A DNA stretch of 64,000 nt from Sipunculus nudus (taxonomy: Eukaryota; Annelida; Sipuncula; Golfingiida; Sipunculidae), in the NCBI GenBank assembly GCA_026874595.1, contig CM049313.1, forward strand, positions 48,099,659 to 48,163,658, in the 5' to 3' direction. Shown one piece after another: positions 22,370-36,217 of the stretch; the stretch's first letter is position 1, and the number at the start of each line of letters is the position of its first letter. A program made the position numbers and the translations under genes. The notes below the pieces were generated by a model that did not search any database, had not been told where the DNA came from, and saw only the letters and a program-made list of their open reading frames with translations.

Positions 22370-25300
22370 ATCGGCTGATTAAGTGTAGAACCTGTGTATG
22401 CTAATGATGCATAGAAACATAAGCACGATAAGGTACTGGGGTTAATCGCCGAAGGTTCAACAGATACACCTTTTGCCGCCTATCGATATGGTGTCAAATA
22501 GAAACTCTGGCATAATTTCCATTGGACACTTTTTTGGCATTTATCCTGTGGAACCCGTAGGCACTGGTGTATATTTTCAACTAGTACCTAGTGGTACTAC
22601 AGTAAGACTGCTTCAATCCAGCCTGAAATGAAGCAGCATGAAGGTTTTAATTATTGTAACAAAATGATGAAAAGATAAAATAACAGTGTTTTAAAATCGA
22701 AAGTGTTATCGGCTGATTGAGTCTAGTACCTGTGAATGCTAATGATGCATAGAAACATAAGCACCACAAGGTACTGGGTTAATTGCCGATGTTTCAACTG
22801 TTTAAGCGCATACCGACTATAATGATGGTTTCAAATCGGAACCCAGACAAAATTTCTATCGAAGCCTTTTGTGGCACTTATTTCGTGGAGCCCGAAGCCA
22901 CGGTTGTACTTTCAACTAGCACCTTCTGCTACAACAGTAAGATTACTTCAATCAAGCCTGAAATGAAGCAGCATGGACATTTTATTAATGTATAAAACAG
23001 ATAAAGAACCAAAATGACAATGTTTTAAGATAGAAAGTGTTATCGGCTGATTAAGTGTAGTACCTGTGAATGCTAATGATGCATAAAAACATAAGCACCA
23101 TAAGGTACTGGGGTTAATCGCCGAAGGTTCAACAGATACAGCTTTTGCCGCCTATCGATATGGTGTCAAATAGAAACTCTGGCATAATTTCCATTGGACA
23201 ATTTTTTGGTAGTTATCCTGTGGAACCCGTAGGCACTGTTGTATATTTTCAACTAGCACCTAGGGGTACTACAGTAAGACTGCTTCAATCCAGCCTGAAA
23301 TGAAGCAGCATGAAGGTTTTAATTAATGTAACAAAATGATGAAAAAATAAAATAACAGTGTTTTAAGATCGAAAGTGTTATCGGCTGATTGAGTGTAGTA
23401 CCTGTGTTTGCTAATGATGCATAGAAACATAAGCACCATAAGGTACTGGGGTTAATCGCCGAAGGTTCAACAGTTACAGCTTCTGCCGCCTATCGATATG
23501 GTGTCAAATAGAAACTCAGACATAATTTCCATTGGACACTTTTTCTGGCATTTATCCTGTGGAACCCGTAGGCACTGGTGTATATTTTCAACTAGCACCT
23601 AGGGGTACTACAGTAAGGCTGCTTCAATCCAGCCTGAAATGAAGCAGCATGAAGGTTTTAATTATTGCAACAAAATGATGAAAAAATGAAATAACAGTGT
23701 TTTAAAATCGAAAGTGTTATCGGCTGATTGAGTCTAGTACCTGTGAATGCTAATGATGCATAGAAACATAAGCACTACAAGGTACTGGGGTTAATCGCCG
23801 AAGTTTCATCTATAATATCGTCTACTAACTGTAATGATGGTATCAAATAAGACCTGAGACGGTATTTTTTCTTCGGACATTATGTGGCAGTTATCTTGTG
23901 GAGTCCGTTATCACTGGAGCATTTTTCAATTAACATATAGGGGTACTACAGTATGATTGCTTCAATCAAACTTAAAATGAAGCAGAATGAAGGTTTTAAT
24001 TAATGTAAAAAAATGATGAAAAAATAAAATTACAATGTTTTAAGATCGAAAGCCTTATCGGCTGATTGAGTCTAGTACCTGTGAATGCTAATGATGCATA
24101 GAAACATAAGCACCACAAGGTACTGGGTTAATCGCCGAAGTTTCAACTGTTTAAGCGCATTCCGACTATAATGATGGTTTCAAATCGGAACCCAGACATA
24201 ATTTCTATCGAAGCCTTTTGTGGCACTTATTTCTTGGAGCCCAAAGACACGTTTGTACTTTCAACTAGCACCTAGTGGTACAACAGTAAGATTACTTCAA
24301 TCAAGCCTGAAATGAAGCAGCATGGACATTTTATTAATGTATAAAACAAATAAATAACTAAAATTACAATGTTTTAAGATCGAAAGTGTTATCGGCTGAT
24401 TGAGTCTAGTACCTGTGAATGCTAATGATGCATAGTAACATAAGCACCACAAGGTACTGGGTTAATCGCCGAAGTTTCAACTGTTTAAGCGCATTCCGAC
24501 TATAATGATGGTTTCAAATCGGAACCCAGACATAATTTCTATCGAAGCCTTTTGTGGCACTAATTTCGTGGAGCCCGAAGCCACGGTTGTACTTTAAACT
24601 AGCACCTACTGGTACAACAGTAAGATTACTTCAATCAAGCCTGAAATGAAGCAGCATGGACATTTTATTAATGTATAAAACAGATAAAGAACCAAAATTA
24701 CAATGTTTTAAGATCTAAAGTGTTATCGGCTGATTAAGTCTAGTACCTGTGTATGCTAATGACGCATAGAAACATAAGCACCATAAGGTACTTGGGTTAA
24801 TTGCCAAAGGTTCAACAGATAAAGCTTTTGCCGCCTATCGATATGGTGTCAAATAGAAACTCTGGCATAATTTCCATTGGACAATTTTTTGGTAGTTATC
24901 CTGTGGAACCCGTAGGCACTGTTGTATATTTTCAACTAGCACCTAGGGGTACTACAGTAAGACTGCTTCAATCCAGCCTGAAATGAAGCAGCATGAAGGT
25001 TTTAAATAATGTAACAAAATGATGAAAAAATAAAAAAACAGTGTTTTAAGATCGAAAGTGTTATCGGCTGATTGAGTCCAGTATCTGTGAATGCTAATGA
25101 TGCATTGAAACATAAGAACCACAAAGTACTCGGGTTAATCGCCGAAGTCTCATCTATAATATCTTCTGCCACCTATAATAATGGTATCAAATAGCACCTG
25201 AGACGGCATTTTAATCGAACATTTCATGGCAGTTATCTTGTGGAGCAGGTAGGCACTGGTGTATTTTTCAATTAAAACCTTGGGTTACAAAAGTAAAATT

Positions 25301-25398
25301 GCTTCAATCCAGCCTGAAATGAAGCAGCATGAACATTTTATTTAATGTAAAAAACAGATAAAGAACCAAAATGACAATGTTTTAAGATCGAAAGCGTT

Positions 25399-25617
25399 AT
25401 CGGCTGATTGAGTGTAGAACCTGTGAATGCTAATGATACACAAAAAAATAAGCACCACAAGGTACTGGGGTTAATCGCCGAGGTTTCAACTGTTTTAGGG
25501 CATGCCGACTATAATCATGGTTTCAATTCGGAAATCAGACATAATTTCCATCGGAGCCTTTTGTGGCACTTATTTCGTGGAGCCGGAATCAAATGTTGTA
25601 CTTTTAAACAAAGTGTT
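25399..25617 (+). repeat. Deleted E unit, 219 bp (4 of 10)
   Basis: It follows a full F (25063). It precedes an A unit marked by GCCGTAGATTC and TATCGATATGCTG, a combination also seen after copies 6 and 8. Confidence 0.9.
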
Positions 25618-28600
25618 ATCGGCTGATTAAGTCTAGTACCTGTGTATGCTAATGATGCATAGAAACATAAGCACCATAAGGTACTGGGGTTAATCGCCGT
25701 AGATTCAACAGTTACAGCTTCTGCCGCCTATCGATATGCTGTCAAATAGAAACCCTGACATAATTTCCATTGGACACTTTTTTGGCATTTATCCTGTGGA
25801 ACCCGTAGGCACTGGTGTATTTTTTTAACTAGCACCTAGGGGTACTACAGTAAGACTGCTTCAATCCAGCCTGAAATGAAGCAGCATGAAGGTTTTAATT
25901 GTTGTAACGAAATGATGAAAAAATAAAATAACAGTGTTTTAAGATCGATAGAGTTATCGGCTGATTGAGTCTAGTACCTGTGAATGCTAATGATGCATAG
26001 AAACATAAGCACCACAAGGTACTGGGGTTAATTGCCGAAGTTTCATCTATAATATCGTCTACTAACTGTAATGATAGTATCAAATAAGACCTTAGACGGT
26101 ATTTTCTTCGGACATTATGTGGCAGTTATCTTGTGGAGTCCGTAATCACTGGAGCATTTTTCAATTAACATTTAGGGGTACTACAGTATGATTGCTTCAA
26201 TCAAACTTAAAATGATGCAGCATGAAGGTTTTAATTAATGTAACAAAATGATGAAAAAATAAAATTACAATGTTTTTAGATCGAAAGTGTTATCGGCTGA
26301 TTAAATCTAGTACCTGTGTATGCTAATGATGCATAGAAACATAAGCACCATAAGGTACTGGGGTTAATCGCCGAAGGTTCAACATTTACAGATTTTGCCG
26401 CCTCTCGCTATTGTGACAAATAGAAACTCTGACATAATTTCCTCGGAGCCTTTTGCGGCACTTATTTTGTGGAACCGGAAGCCACTGCTGTACTTTTAAA
26501 CTAGCACCTAGGGTTACAACAGTTAGATTGCTTCAATCTAGCCTGAAGTGAAGCAGCATGAACTTTTTTTTTAATGTATAAAACAGATAAAGAACCAAAA
26601 TGACAATGTTTTAAGATCGAAAGCGTTATCGGCTGATTGATTGTAGTACCTGTGTATGCTAATGATGCATAGAAACATAAGCACCATAAGGTACTGGGGT
26701 TAATCGCCGAAGGTTCAACAGTTACAGCTTCTGCCGCCTGTCGATATGGTGTCAAATAGAAACTCTGACATAATTTCCATTGGACACTTTTTTGGCATTT
26801 ATCCTGTGGAACCCGTAGGCACTGGTGTATATTTTCAACTAGCACCTAGGGGTACTACAGTAAGACTGCTTCAATCCAGCCTGAAATGAAGCAGCATGAA
26901 GGTTTTAATTATTGTAACAAAATGATGAAAAAATAAAATAACAGTGTTTTAAGAACGAAAGTGTTATCGGCTGATTGAGTCTAGTACCTGTGAATGCTAA
27001 TGATGCATAGAAACATAAGCACCACAAGGTACTGGGGTTAATCGCCGAAGTGTCATCTATAATATCGTCTACTAACTGTAAAGATGGTATCAAATAAGAC
27101 CTGAGACGGTATTTTTTCTTCGGACATTATGTGGCAGTTATCTTGTGGAGTCCGTTATCACTGGAGCATTTTTCAATTAACATTTAGGGGTACTACAGTA
27201 TGATTGCTTCAATCAAACTTAAAATGAAGCAGCATGAACATTTTAAGTAATATATGGAACAGATAAAGAAACAAAATGACAATGTTTTAAGATCGAAAGC
27301 CTTATCGGCTGATTAAGTCTAGTACCTGTGAATGCTAATGATGCATAGAAACATAAGCACCACAATGTACTGGGTTAATCGCCGAAGTTTCAACTGTTTA
27401 AGCGCATTTCGACTATCATGATGGTTTCAAATCGGAACCCAGACTTAATTTCTATCGAAGCCTTTTGTGGCACTGATTTCGTGGAGCCCGAAGCCACGGT
27501 TGTACTTTCAACTCGCACCTACTGATACAACAGTAAGATTACTTCAATCAAGACTGAAATGAAGCAGCATGAACATTTTAAGTAATATATGGAATAGATA
27601 AAGAAACAAGATGACAATGTTTTAAGATCGAAAGCCTTATCGGCTGATTGAGTGTAGTACCTGTGTATGCTAATGACGCATAGAAACATAAGCACCATAA
27701 GGTACTGGGGTTAATCGCCGAAGGTTCAACAGTTACAGCTTCTGCCGCCTATCGATATGGTGTCAAATAGAAACTCAGACATAATTTCCATTGGACACTT
27801 TTTTTGGCATTTATCCTGTGGAACCCGTAGGCACTGGTGTATATTTTCAACTAGCACCTAGGGGTACTACAGTAAGACTGCTTCAATCCAGCCTGAAATG
27901 AAGCAGCATGAAGGTTTTAATTATTGCAACAAAATGATGAAAAAATGAAATAACAGTGTTTTAAGATCGAAAGTGTTATCGGCTGATTGATACTAGTACC
28001 TGTGAATGCTAATGATGCATAGAAACATAAGCACCACAAGGTACTGGGGTTAATCGCCGAAGTTTCAACTGTTTAAGCGCATTCCGACTATAATGATAGT
28101 TTCAAATCGGAACCGAGACATAATTTCTATCGAAGCCTTTTCCGGCACTTATTTCTTGGAGCCCGAAGCCACGGTTGTACTTTCAACTAGCACCTAGTGG
28201 TACAACAGTAAGATTACTTCAATCAAGCCTGAAATGAAGCAGCATGGACATTTTATTAATGTATAAAACAGATAAAGAACCAAAATTACAATGTTTTAAG
28301 ATCGAAAGCCATATCGGCTGATTGAGTCTAGTACCTGTGAATGCTAATGATGCATAGAAACATAAGCACCACAAGGTACTGGGTTAATCGCCGAAGTTTC
28401 AACTGTTTAAGCGCATTCCGACTATAATGATGGTTTCAAATCGGAACCTAGACATAATTTCTATCGAAGCCTTTTGTGGCACTTATTTCGTGGAGCCCGA
28501 AGCCACGGTTGTACTTTCAACTAGCACCTGCTGGTACAACAGTAAGATTACTTCAATCAAGCCTGAAATGAAGCAGCATGGACATTTTATTAATGTATAA

Positions 28601-29987
28601 AACAGATAAAGAACCAAAATTACAATGATTTAAGATCTAAAGTGGCTGATTAAGTGTAGTACCTGTGTATGCTAATGACGCATAGAAACATAAGCACCAT
28701 AAGGTACTGGGGTTAATCGCCGAAGGTTCAACAGATACAGCTTTTGCCGCCTATCGATATGGTGTCAAATAGAAACTCTGGCATAATTTCCATTGGACAC
28801 TTTTTTTGGCATTTATCCTGTGGAACCCGTAGGCACTGGTGTATATTTTCAACTAGCACCTAGGGGTACTACAGTAAGACTGCTTCAATCCAGCCTGAAA
28901 TGAAGCAGCATGAAGGTTTTAATTATTGTAACAAAATGATGAAAAAAATAAAATAACAGTGTTTTAAAATCGAAAGTGTTATCGGCTGATTGAGTCTAGT
29001 ACCTGTGAATGCTAATGATGCATAGAAACATAAGCACCACAAGGTACTGGGTTAATTGCCGATGTTTCAACTGTTTAAGCGCGAACCGACTATAATGATG
29101 GTTTCAAATCGGAACCCAGACAAAATTTCTATCGAAGCCTTTTGTGGCACTTATTTCGTGGAGCCGAAGCCACGGTTGTACTTTCAACTAGCACCTACTG
29201 GTACAACAGTAAGATTACTTCAATCAAGAATGAAATGAAGCAGCATGAACATTTTAAGTAATATATGGAACAGATAAAGAAACAAGATCACAATGTTTTA
29301 AGATCGAAAGCCATATCGGCTGATTGAGTCTAGTACCTGTGAATGCTAATGATGCATAGAAACATAAGCACCACAAGGTACTGGGTTAATCGCCGAAGTT
29401 TCAACTGTTTAAGCGCATTCCGACTATAATGATGGTTTCAAATCGGAACCTAGACATAATTTCTATCGAAGCCTTTTGTGGCACTTATTTCGTGGAGCCC
29501 GAAGCCACGGTTGTACTTTCAACTAGCACCTGCTGGTACAACAGTAAGATTACTTCAATCAAGCCTGAAATGAAGCAGCATGGACATTTTATTAATGTAT
29601 AAAACAGATAAAGAACCAAAATTACAATGTTTTAAGATCTAAAGTGTTATCGGCTGATTAAGTCTAGTACCTGTGTATGCTAATGACGCATAGAAACATA
29701 AGCACCATAAGGTACTGGGGTTAATCGCCGAAGGTTCAACAGATACAGCTTTTGCCGCCTATCGATATGGTGTCAAATAGAAACTCTGGCATAATTTCCA
29801 TTGGACACTTTTTTTGGCATTTATCCTGTGGAACCCGTAGGCACTGGTGTATATTTTCAACTAGCACCTAGGGGTACTACAGAAAGACTGCTTCAATCCA
29901 GCCTGAAATGAAGCAGCATGAAGGTTTTAATTATTGTAACAAAATGATGAAAAAATAAAATAACAGTGTTTTAAAATCGAAAGTGTT

Positions 29988-30398
29988 ATCGGCTGATTGA
30001 GTCTAGTACCTGTGAATGCTAATGATGCATAGAAACATAAGCACCACAAGGTACTGGGTTAATTGCCGAAGTTTCATCTATAATATCATCATGCTAATGA
30101 TGCATTGAAACATAAGAACCACAAAGTACTCGGGTTAATCGCCGAAGTCTCATCTATAATATCTTCTGCCACCTATAATAATGGTATCAAATAGCACCTG
30201 AAACGGCATTTTAATCGAACATTTCATGGCAGTTATCTTGTGGAGCAGGTAGGCACTGGTGTATTTTTCAATTAAAACCTTGGGTTACAAAAGTAAAATT
30301 GCTTCAATCCAGCCTGAAATGAAGCAGCATGAACATTTTATTTAATGTAAAAAACAGATAAAGAACCAAAATGACAATGTTTTAAGATCGAAAGCGTT
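29988..30398 (+). repeat. B/F fusion monomer, 411 bp (copy 3)
   Basis: Same junction, 9594 bp after copy 2, as part of a 3.4-kb copied block. It is followed by the deleted E at 30399. Confidence 0.85.
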
Positions 30399-30617
30399 AT
30401 CGGCTGATTGAGTGTAGAACCTGTGAATGCTAATGATACACAAAAAAATAAGCACCACAAGGTACTGGGGTTAATCGCCGAGGTTTCAACTGTTTTAGGG
30501 CATGCCGACTATAATCATGGTTTCAATTCGGAAATCAGACATAATTTCCATCGGAGCCTTTTGTGGCACTTATTTCGTGGAGCCGGAATCAAATGTTGTA
30601 CTTTTAAACAAAGTGTT
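30399..30617 (+). repeat. Deleted E unit, 219 bp (5 of 10)
   Basis: It follows the B/F fusion. It precedes an A unit with GCTTCTATCC, a private change shared with the A unit after copy 3, which confirms their common origin. Confidence 0.9.
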
Positions 30618-31291
30618 ATCGGCTGATTAGGTCTAGTACCTGTGTATGCTAATGATGCATAGAAACATAAGCACCATAAGGTACTGGGGTTAATCGCCGA
30701 AGATTCAACAGTTACAGCTTCTGCCGCCTATCGATATGGTGTCAAATAGAAACCCTGACATAATTTCCATTGGACACTTTTTTGGCATTTATCCTGTGGA
30801 ACCCGTAGGCACTGGTGTATTTTTTTAACTAGCACCTAGGGGTACTACAGTAAGACTGCTTCTATCCAGCCTGAAATGAAGCAGCATGAAGGTTTTAATT
30901 GTTGTAACGAAATGATGAAAAAATAAAATAACAGTGTTTTAAGATCGAAAGTGTTATCGGCTGATTGAGTCTAGTACCTGTGAATGCTAATGATGCATAG
31001 AAACATAAGCACCACAAGGTACTGGGGTTAATTGCCGAAGTTTCATCTATAATATCGTCTACTAACTGTAATGATAGTATCAAATAAGACCTTAGACGGT
31101 ATTTTCTTCGGACTTTATGTGGCAGTTATCTTGTGGAGGTTGTAATCACTGGAGCATTTTTCAATTAACATTTAGGGGTACTATAGTATGATTGCTTCAA
31201 TCAAACTTAAAATGATGCAGCATGAAGGTTTTAATTAATGTAACAAAATGATGAAAAAATAAAATTACAATGTTTTTAGATCGAAAGTGTT

Positions 31292-32299
31292 ATCGGCTGA
31301 TTAAATCTAGTACCTGTGTATGCTAATGATGCATAGAAACATAAGCACCATAAGGTACTGGGGTTAATCGCCGAAGGTTCAACATTTACAGATTTTGCCG
31401 CCTCTCGCTATTGTGACAAATAGAAACTCTGACATAATTTCCTCGGAGCCTTTTGCGGCACTTATTTTGTGGAACCGGAAGCCACTGCTGTACTTTTAAA
31501 CTAGCACCTAGGGTTACAACAGTTAGATTGCTTCAATCTAGCCTGAAGTGAAGCAGCATGAACTTTTTTTTAATGTATAAAACAGACAAAGAACCAAAAT
31601 GACAATGTTTTAAGATCGAAAGCGTTATCGGCTGATTGAGTGTAGTACCTGTGTATGCTAATGATGCATAGAAACATAAGCACCATAAGGTACTGGGGTT
31701 AATCGCCGAAGGTTCAACAGTTACAGCTTTTGCCGCCTATCGATATGGTGTCAAATAGAAACTCTGGCATAATTTCCATTGGACACTTTTTTGGTAGTTA
31801 TCCTGTGGAACCCGTAGGCACGGTTGTACTTTCAACTGGCACCTAGTGGTACAACAGTAAGATTACTTCAATCAAGCCTGAAATGAAGCAGCATGGACAT
31901 TTTATTAATGTATAAAACAGACAAAGAACCAAAATTACAATGTTTTAAGATCGAAATTGCTATCGGCTGATTAAGTGTAGAACCTGTGTATGCTAATGAT
32001 GCATAGAAACATAAGCACGATAAGGTACTGGGGTTAATCGCCGAAGGTTCAACAGATACACCTTTTGCCGCCTATCGATATGGTGTCAAATAGAAACTCT
32101 GGCATAATTTCCATTGGACACTTTTTTGGCATTTATCCTGTGGAACCCGTAGGCACTGGTGTATATTTTCAACTAGCACCTAGTGGTACTACAGTAAGAC
32201 TGCTTCAATCCAGCCTGAAATGAAGCAGCATGAAGGTTTTAATTATTGTAACAAAATGATGAAAAGATAAAATAACAGTGTTTTAAAATCGAAAGTGTT
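31292..32299 (+). repeat. Three-monomer tandem unit (D, A/C chimera, A), 1008 bp, copy 1
   Basis: Bounded by ATCGGCTGA at 31292 and 32300. 1008 is exactly 3 x 336. The unit holds D, a chimera with A front and C tail, and A with CAGATACACC. The first core (GATTAAATC, GTGTATG) differs from that of copy 2, so the exchange lies just after it. Confidence 0.88.
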
Positions 32300-33307
32300 A
32301 TCGGCTGATTGAGTCTAGTACCTGTGAATGCTAATGATGCATAGAAACATAAGCACCATAAGGTACTGGGGTTAATCGCCGAAGGTTCAACATTTACAGA
32401 TTTTGCCGCCTCTCGCTATTGTGACAAATAGAAACTCTGACATAATTTCCTCGGAGCCTTTTGCGGCACTTATTTTGTGGAACCGGAAGCCACTGCTGTA
32501 CTTTTAAACTAGCACCTAGGGTTACAACAGTTAGATTGCTTCAATCTAGCCTGAAGTGAAGCAGCATGAACTTTTTTTTAATGTATAAAACAGACAAAGA
32601 ACCAAAATGACAATGTTTTAAGATCGAAAGCGTTATCGGCTGATTGAGTGTAGTACCTGTGTATGCTAATGATGCATAGAAACATAAGCACCATAAGGTA
32701 CTGGGGTTAATCGCCGAAGGTTCAACAGTTACAGCTTTTGCCGCCTATCGATATGGTGTCAAATAGAAACTCTGGCATAATTTCCATTGGACACTTTTTT
32801 GGTAGTTATCCTGTGGAACCCGTAGGCACGGTTGTACTTTCAACTGGCACCTAGTGGTACAACAGTAAGATTACTTCAATCAAGCCTGAAATGAAGCAGC
32901 ATGGACATTTTATTAATGTATAAAACAGACAAAGAACCAAAATTACAATGTTTTAAGATCGAAATTGCTATCGGCTGATTAAGTGTAGAACCTGTGTATG
33001 CTAATGATGCATAGAAACATAAGCACGATAAGGTACTGGGGTTAATCGCCGAAGGTTCAACAGATACACCTTTTGCCGCCTATCGATATGGTGTCAAATA
33101 GAAACTCTGGCATAATTTCCATTGGACACTTTTTTGGCATTTATCCTGTGGAACCCGTAGGCACTGGTGTATATTTTCAACTAGCACCTAGTGGTACTAC
33201 AGTAAGACTGCTTCAATCCAGCCTGAAATGAAGCAGCATGAAGGTTTTAATTATTGTAACAAAATGATGAAAAGATAAAATAACAGTGTTTTAAAATCGA
33301 AAGTGTT
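32300..33307 (+). repeat. Three-monomer tandem unit, 1008 bp, copy 2
   Basis: It repeats the previous unit directly, and the bodies look identical by eye. The corresponding place at 21.7-22.7 kb has only one copy of the three-monomer set plus the preceding A. Confidence 0.88.
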
Positions 33308-35998
33308 ATCGGCTGATTGAGTCTAGTACCTGTGAATGCTAATGATGCATAGAAACATAAGCACCACAAGGTACTGGGTTAATTGCCGATGTTTCAACTG
33401 TTTAAGCGCATACCGACTATAATGATGGTTTCAAATCGGAACCCAGACAAAATTTCTATCGAAGCCTTTTGTGGCACTTATTTCGTGGAGCCCGAAGCCA
33501 CGGTTGTACTTTCAACTAGCACCTTCTGCTACAACAGTAAGATTACTTCAATCAAGCCTGAAATGAAGCAGCATGGACATTTTATTAATGTATAAAACAG
33601 ATAAAGAACCAAAATGACAATGTTTTAAGATAGAAAGTGTTATCGGCTGATTAAGTGTAGTACCTGTGTATGCTAATGATGCATAAAAACATAAGCACCA
33701 TAAGGTACTGGGGTTAATCGCCGAAGGTTCAACAGATACAGCTTTTGCCGCCTATCGATATGGTGTCAAATAGAAACTCTGGCATAATTTCCATTGGACA
33801 ATTTTTTGGTAGTTATCCTGTGGAACCCGTAGGCACTGTTGTATATTTTCAACTAGCACCTAGGGGTACTACAGTAAGACTGCTTCAATCCAGCCTGAAA
33901 TGAAGCAGCATGAAGGTTTTAATTAATGTAACAAAATGATGAAAAAATAAAATAACAGTGTTTTAAGATCGAAAGTGTTATCGGCTGATTGAGTGTAGTA
34001 CCTGTGTTTGCTAATGATGCATAGAAACATAAGCACCATAAGGTACTGGGGTTAATCGCCGAAGGTTCAACAGTTACAGCTTCTGCCGCCTATCGATCTG
34101 GTGTCAAATAGAAACTCAGACATAATTTCCATTGGACACTTTTTCTGGCATTTATCCTGTGGAACCCGTAGGCACTGGTGTATATTTTCAACTAGCACCT
34201 AGGGGTACTACAGTAAGGCTGCTTCAATCCAGCCTGAAATGAAGCAGCATGAAGGTTTTAATTATTGCAACAAAATGATGAAAAAATGAAATAACAGTGT
34301 TTTAAAATCGAAAGTGTTATCGGCTGATTGAGTCTAGTACCTGTGAATGCTAATGATGCATAGAAACATAAGCACTACAAGGTACTGGGGTTAATCGCCG
34401 AAGTTTCATCTATAATATCGTCTACTAACTGTAATGATGGTATCAAATAAGACCTGAGACGGTATTTTTTCTTCGGACATTATGTGGCAGTTATCTTGTG
34501 GAGTCCGTTATCACTGGAGCATTTTTCAATTAACATATAGGGGTACTACAGTATGATTGCTTCAATCAAACTTAAAATGAAGCAGAATGAAGGTTTTAAT
34601 TAATGTAAAAAAATGATGAAAAAATAAAATTACAATGTTTTAAGATCGAAAGCCTTATCGGCTGATTGAGTCTAGTACCTGTGAATGCTAATGATGCATA
34701 GAAACATAAGCACCACAAGGTACTGGGTTAATCGCCGAAGTTTCAACTGTTTAAGCGCATTCCGACTATAATGATGGTTTCAAATCGGAACCCAGACATA
34801 ATTTCTATCGAAGCCTTTTGTGGCACTTATTTCTTGGAGCCCAAAGACACGTTTGTACTTTCAACTAGCACCTAGTGGTACAACAGTAAGATTACTTCAA
34901 TCAAGCCTGAAATGAAGCAGCATGGACATTTTATTAATGTATAAAACAAATAAATAACTAAAATTACAATGTTTTAAGATCGAAAGTGTTATCGGCTGAT
35001 TGAGTCTAGTACCTGTGAATGCTAATGATGCATAGTAACATAAGCACCACAAGGTACTGGGTTAATCGCCGAAGTTTCAACTGTTTAAGCGCATTCCGAC
35101 TATAATGATGGTTTCAAATCGGAACCCAGACATAATTTCTATCGAAGCCTTTTGTGGCACTAATTTCGTGGAGCCCGAAGCCACGGTTGTACTTTAAACT
35201 AGCACCTACTGGTACAACAGTAAGATTACTTCAATCAAGCCTGAAATGAAGCAGCATGGACATTTTATTAATGTATAAAACAGATAAAGAACCAAAATTA
35301 CAATGTTTTAAGATCTAAAGTGTTATCGGCTGATTAAGTCTAGTACCTGTGTATGCTAATGACGCATAGAAACATAAGCACCATAAGGTACTTGGGTTAA
35401 TTGCCAAAGGTTCAACAGATAAAGCTTTTGCCGCCTATCGATATGGTGTCAAATAGAAACTCTGGCATAATTTCCATTGGACAATTTTTTGGTAGTTATC
35501 CTGTGGAACCCGTAGGCACTGTTGTATATTTTCAACTAGCACCTAGGGGTACTACAGTAAGACTGCTTCAATCCAGCCTGAAATGAAGCAGCATGAAGGT
35601 TTTAATTAATGTAACAAAATGATGAAAAAATAAAAAAACAGTGTTTTAAGATCGAAAGTGTTATCGGCTGATTGAGTCCAGTATCTGTGAATGCTAATGA
35701 TGCATTGAAACATAAGAACCACAAAGTACTCGGGTTAATCGCCGAAGTCTCATCTATAATATCTTCTGCCACCTATAATAATGGTATCAAATAGCACCTG
35801 AGACGGCATTTTAATCGAACATTTCATGGCAGTTATCTTGTGGAGCAGGTAGGCACTGGTGTATTTTTCAATTAAAACCTTGGGTTACAAAAGTAAAATT
35901 GCTTCAATCCAGCCTGAAATGAAGCAGCATGAACATTTTATTTAATGTAAAAAACAGATAAAGAACCAAAATGACAATGTTTTAAGATCGAAAGCGTT

Positions 35999-36217
35999 AT
36001 CGGCTGATTGAGTGTAGAACCTGTGAATGCTAATGATACACAAAAAAATAAGCACCACAAGGTACTGGGGTTAATCGCCGAGGTTTCAACTGTTTTAGGG
36101 CATGCCGACTATAATCATGGTTTCAATTCGGAAATCAGACATAATTTCCATCGGAGCCTTTTGTGGCACTTATTTCGTGGAGCCGGAATCAAATGTTGTA
36201 CTTTTAAACAAAGTGTT
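35999..36217 (+). repeat. Deleted E unit, 219 bp (6 of 10)
   Basis: It lies exactly 10600 bp after copy 4, within the long duplication, and shares its F predecessor and its GTAGATTC successor. Confidence 0.9.

Larger units (their letters stand above)
21440..27960 (+). repeat. 6.5-kb segmental duplication, copy 1 (10600-bp offset)
   Basis: About 6.52 kb recurs at 32040-38560 with constant spacing. By eye I found only about four substitutions: TGTGAATGC/TGTGTATGC at 23067, CGATATGG/CGATCTGG at 23497, TTTAAATAATG/TTTAATTAATG at 25005, and ATAATTTCC/ATAGTTTCC at 27784. Monomers include D, the A/C chimera, A, C, A2, A, B, C, C, A2, F, deleted E, A, B, D, A, B and C. Confidence 0.9.
27639..31030 (+). 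repeat. Segmental copy, second member of the 9594-bp-offset pair
   Basis: Partner of 18045-21436. The first core differs slightly (AAGCCTTATCGG and GACGCATAG here), so the exchange point lies in the first ~80 bp. Confidence 0.85.

Noticed and set aside
26501-26845. Longest open frames (114 codons, minus strand, here and at 37101-37445) as possible genes
   Set aside because: They cross monomer boundaries of a non-coding tandem repeat, start inside D bodies or cores, differ in length between monomers, and exist twice only because of the 10600-bp duplication. I see no promoter, domain or codon pattern.
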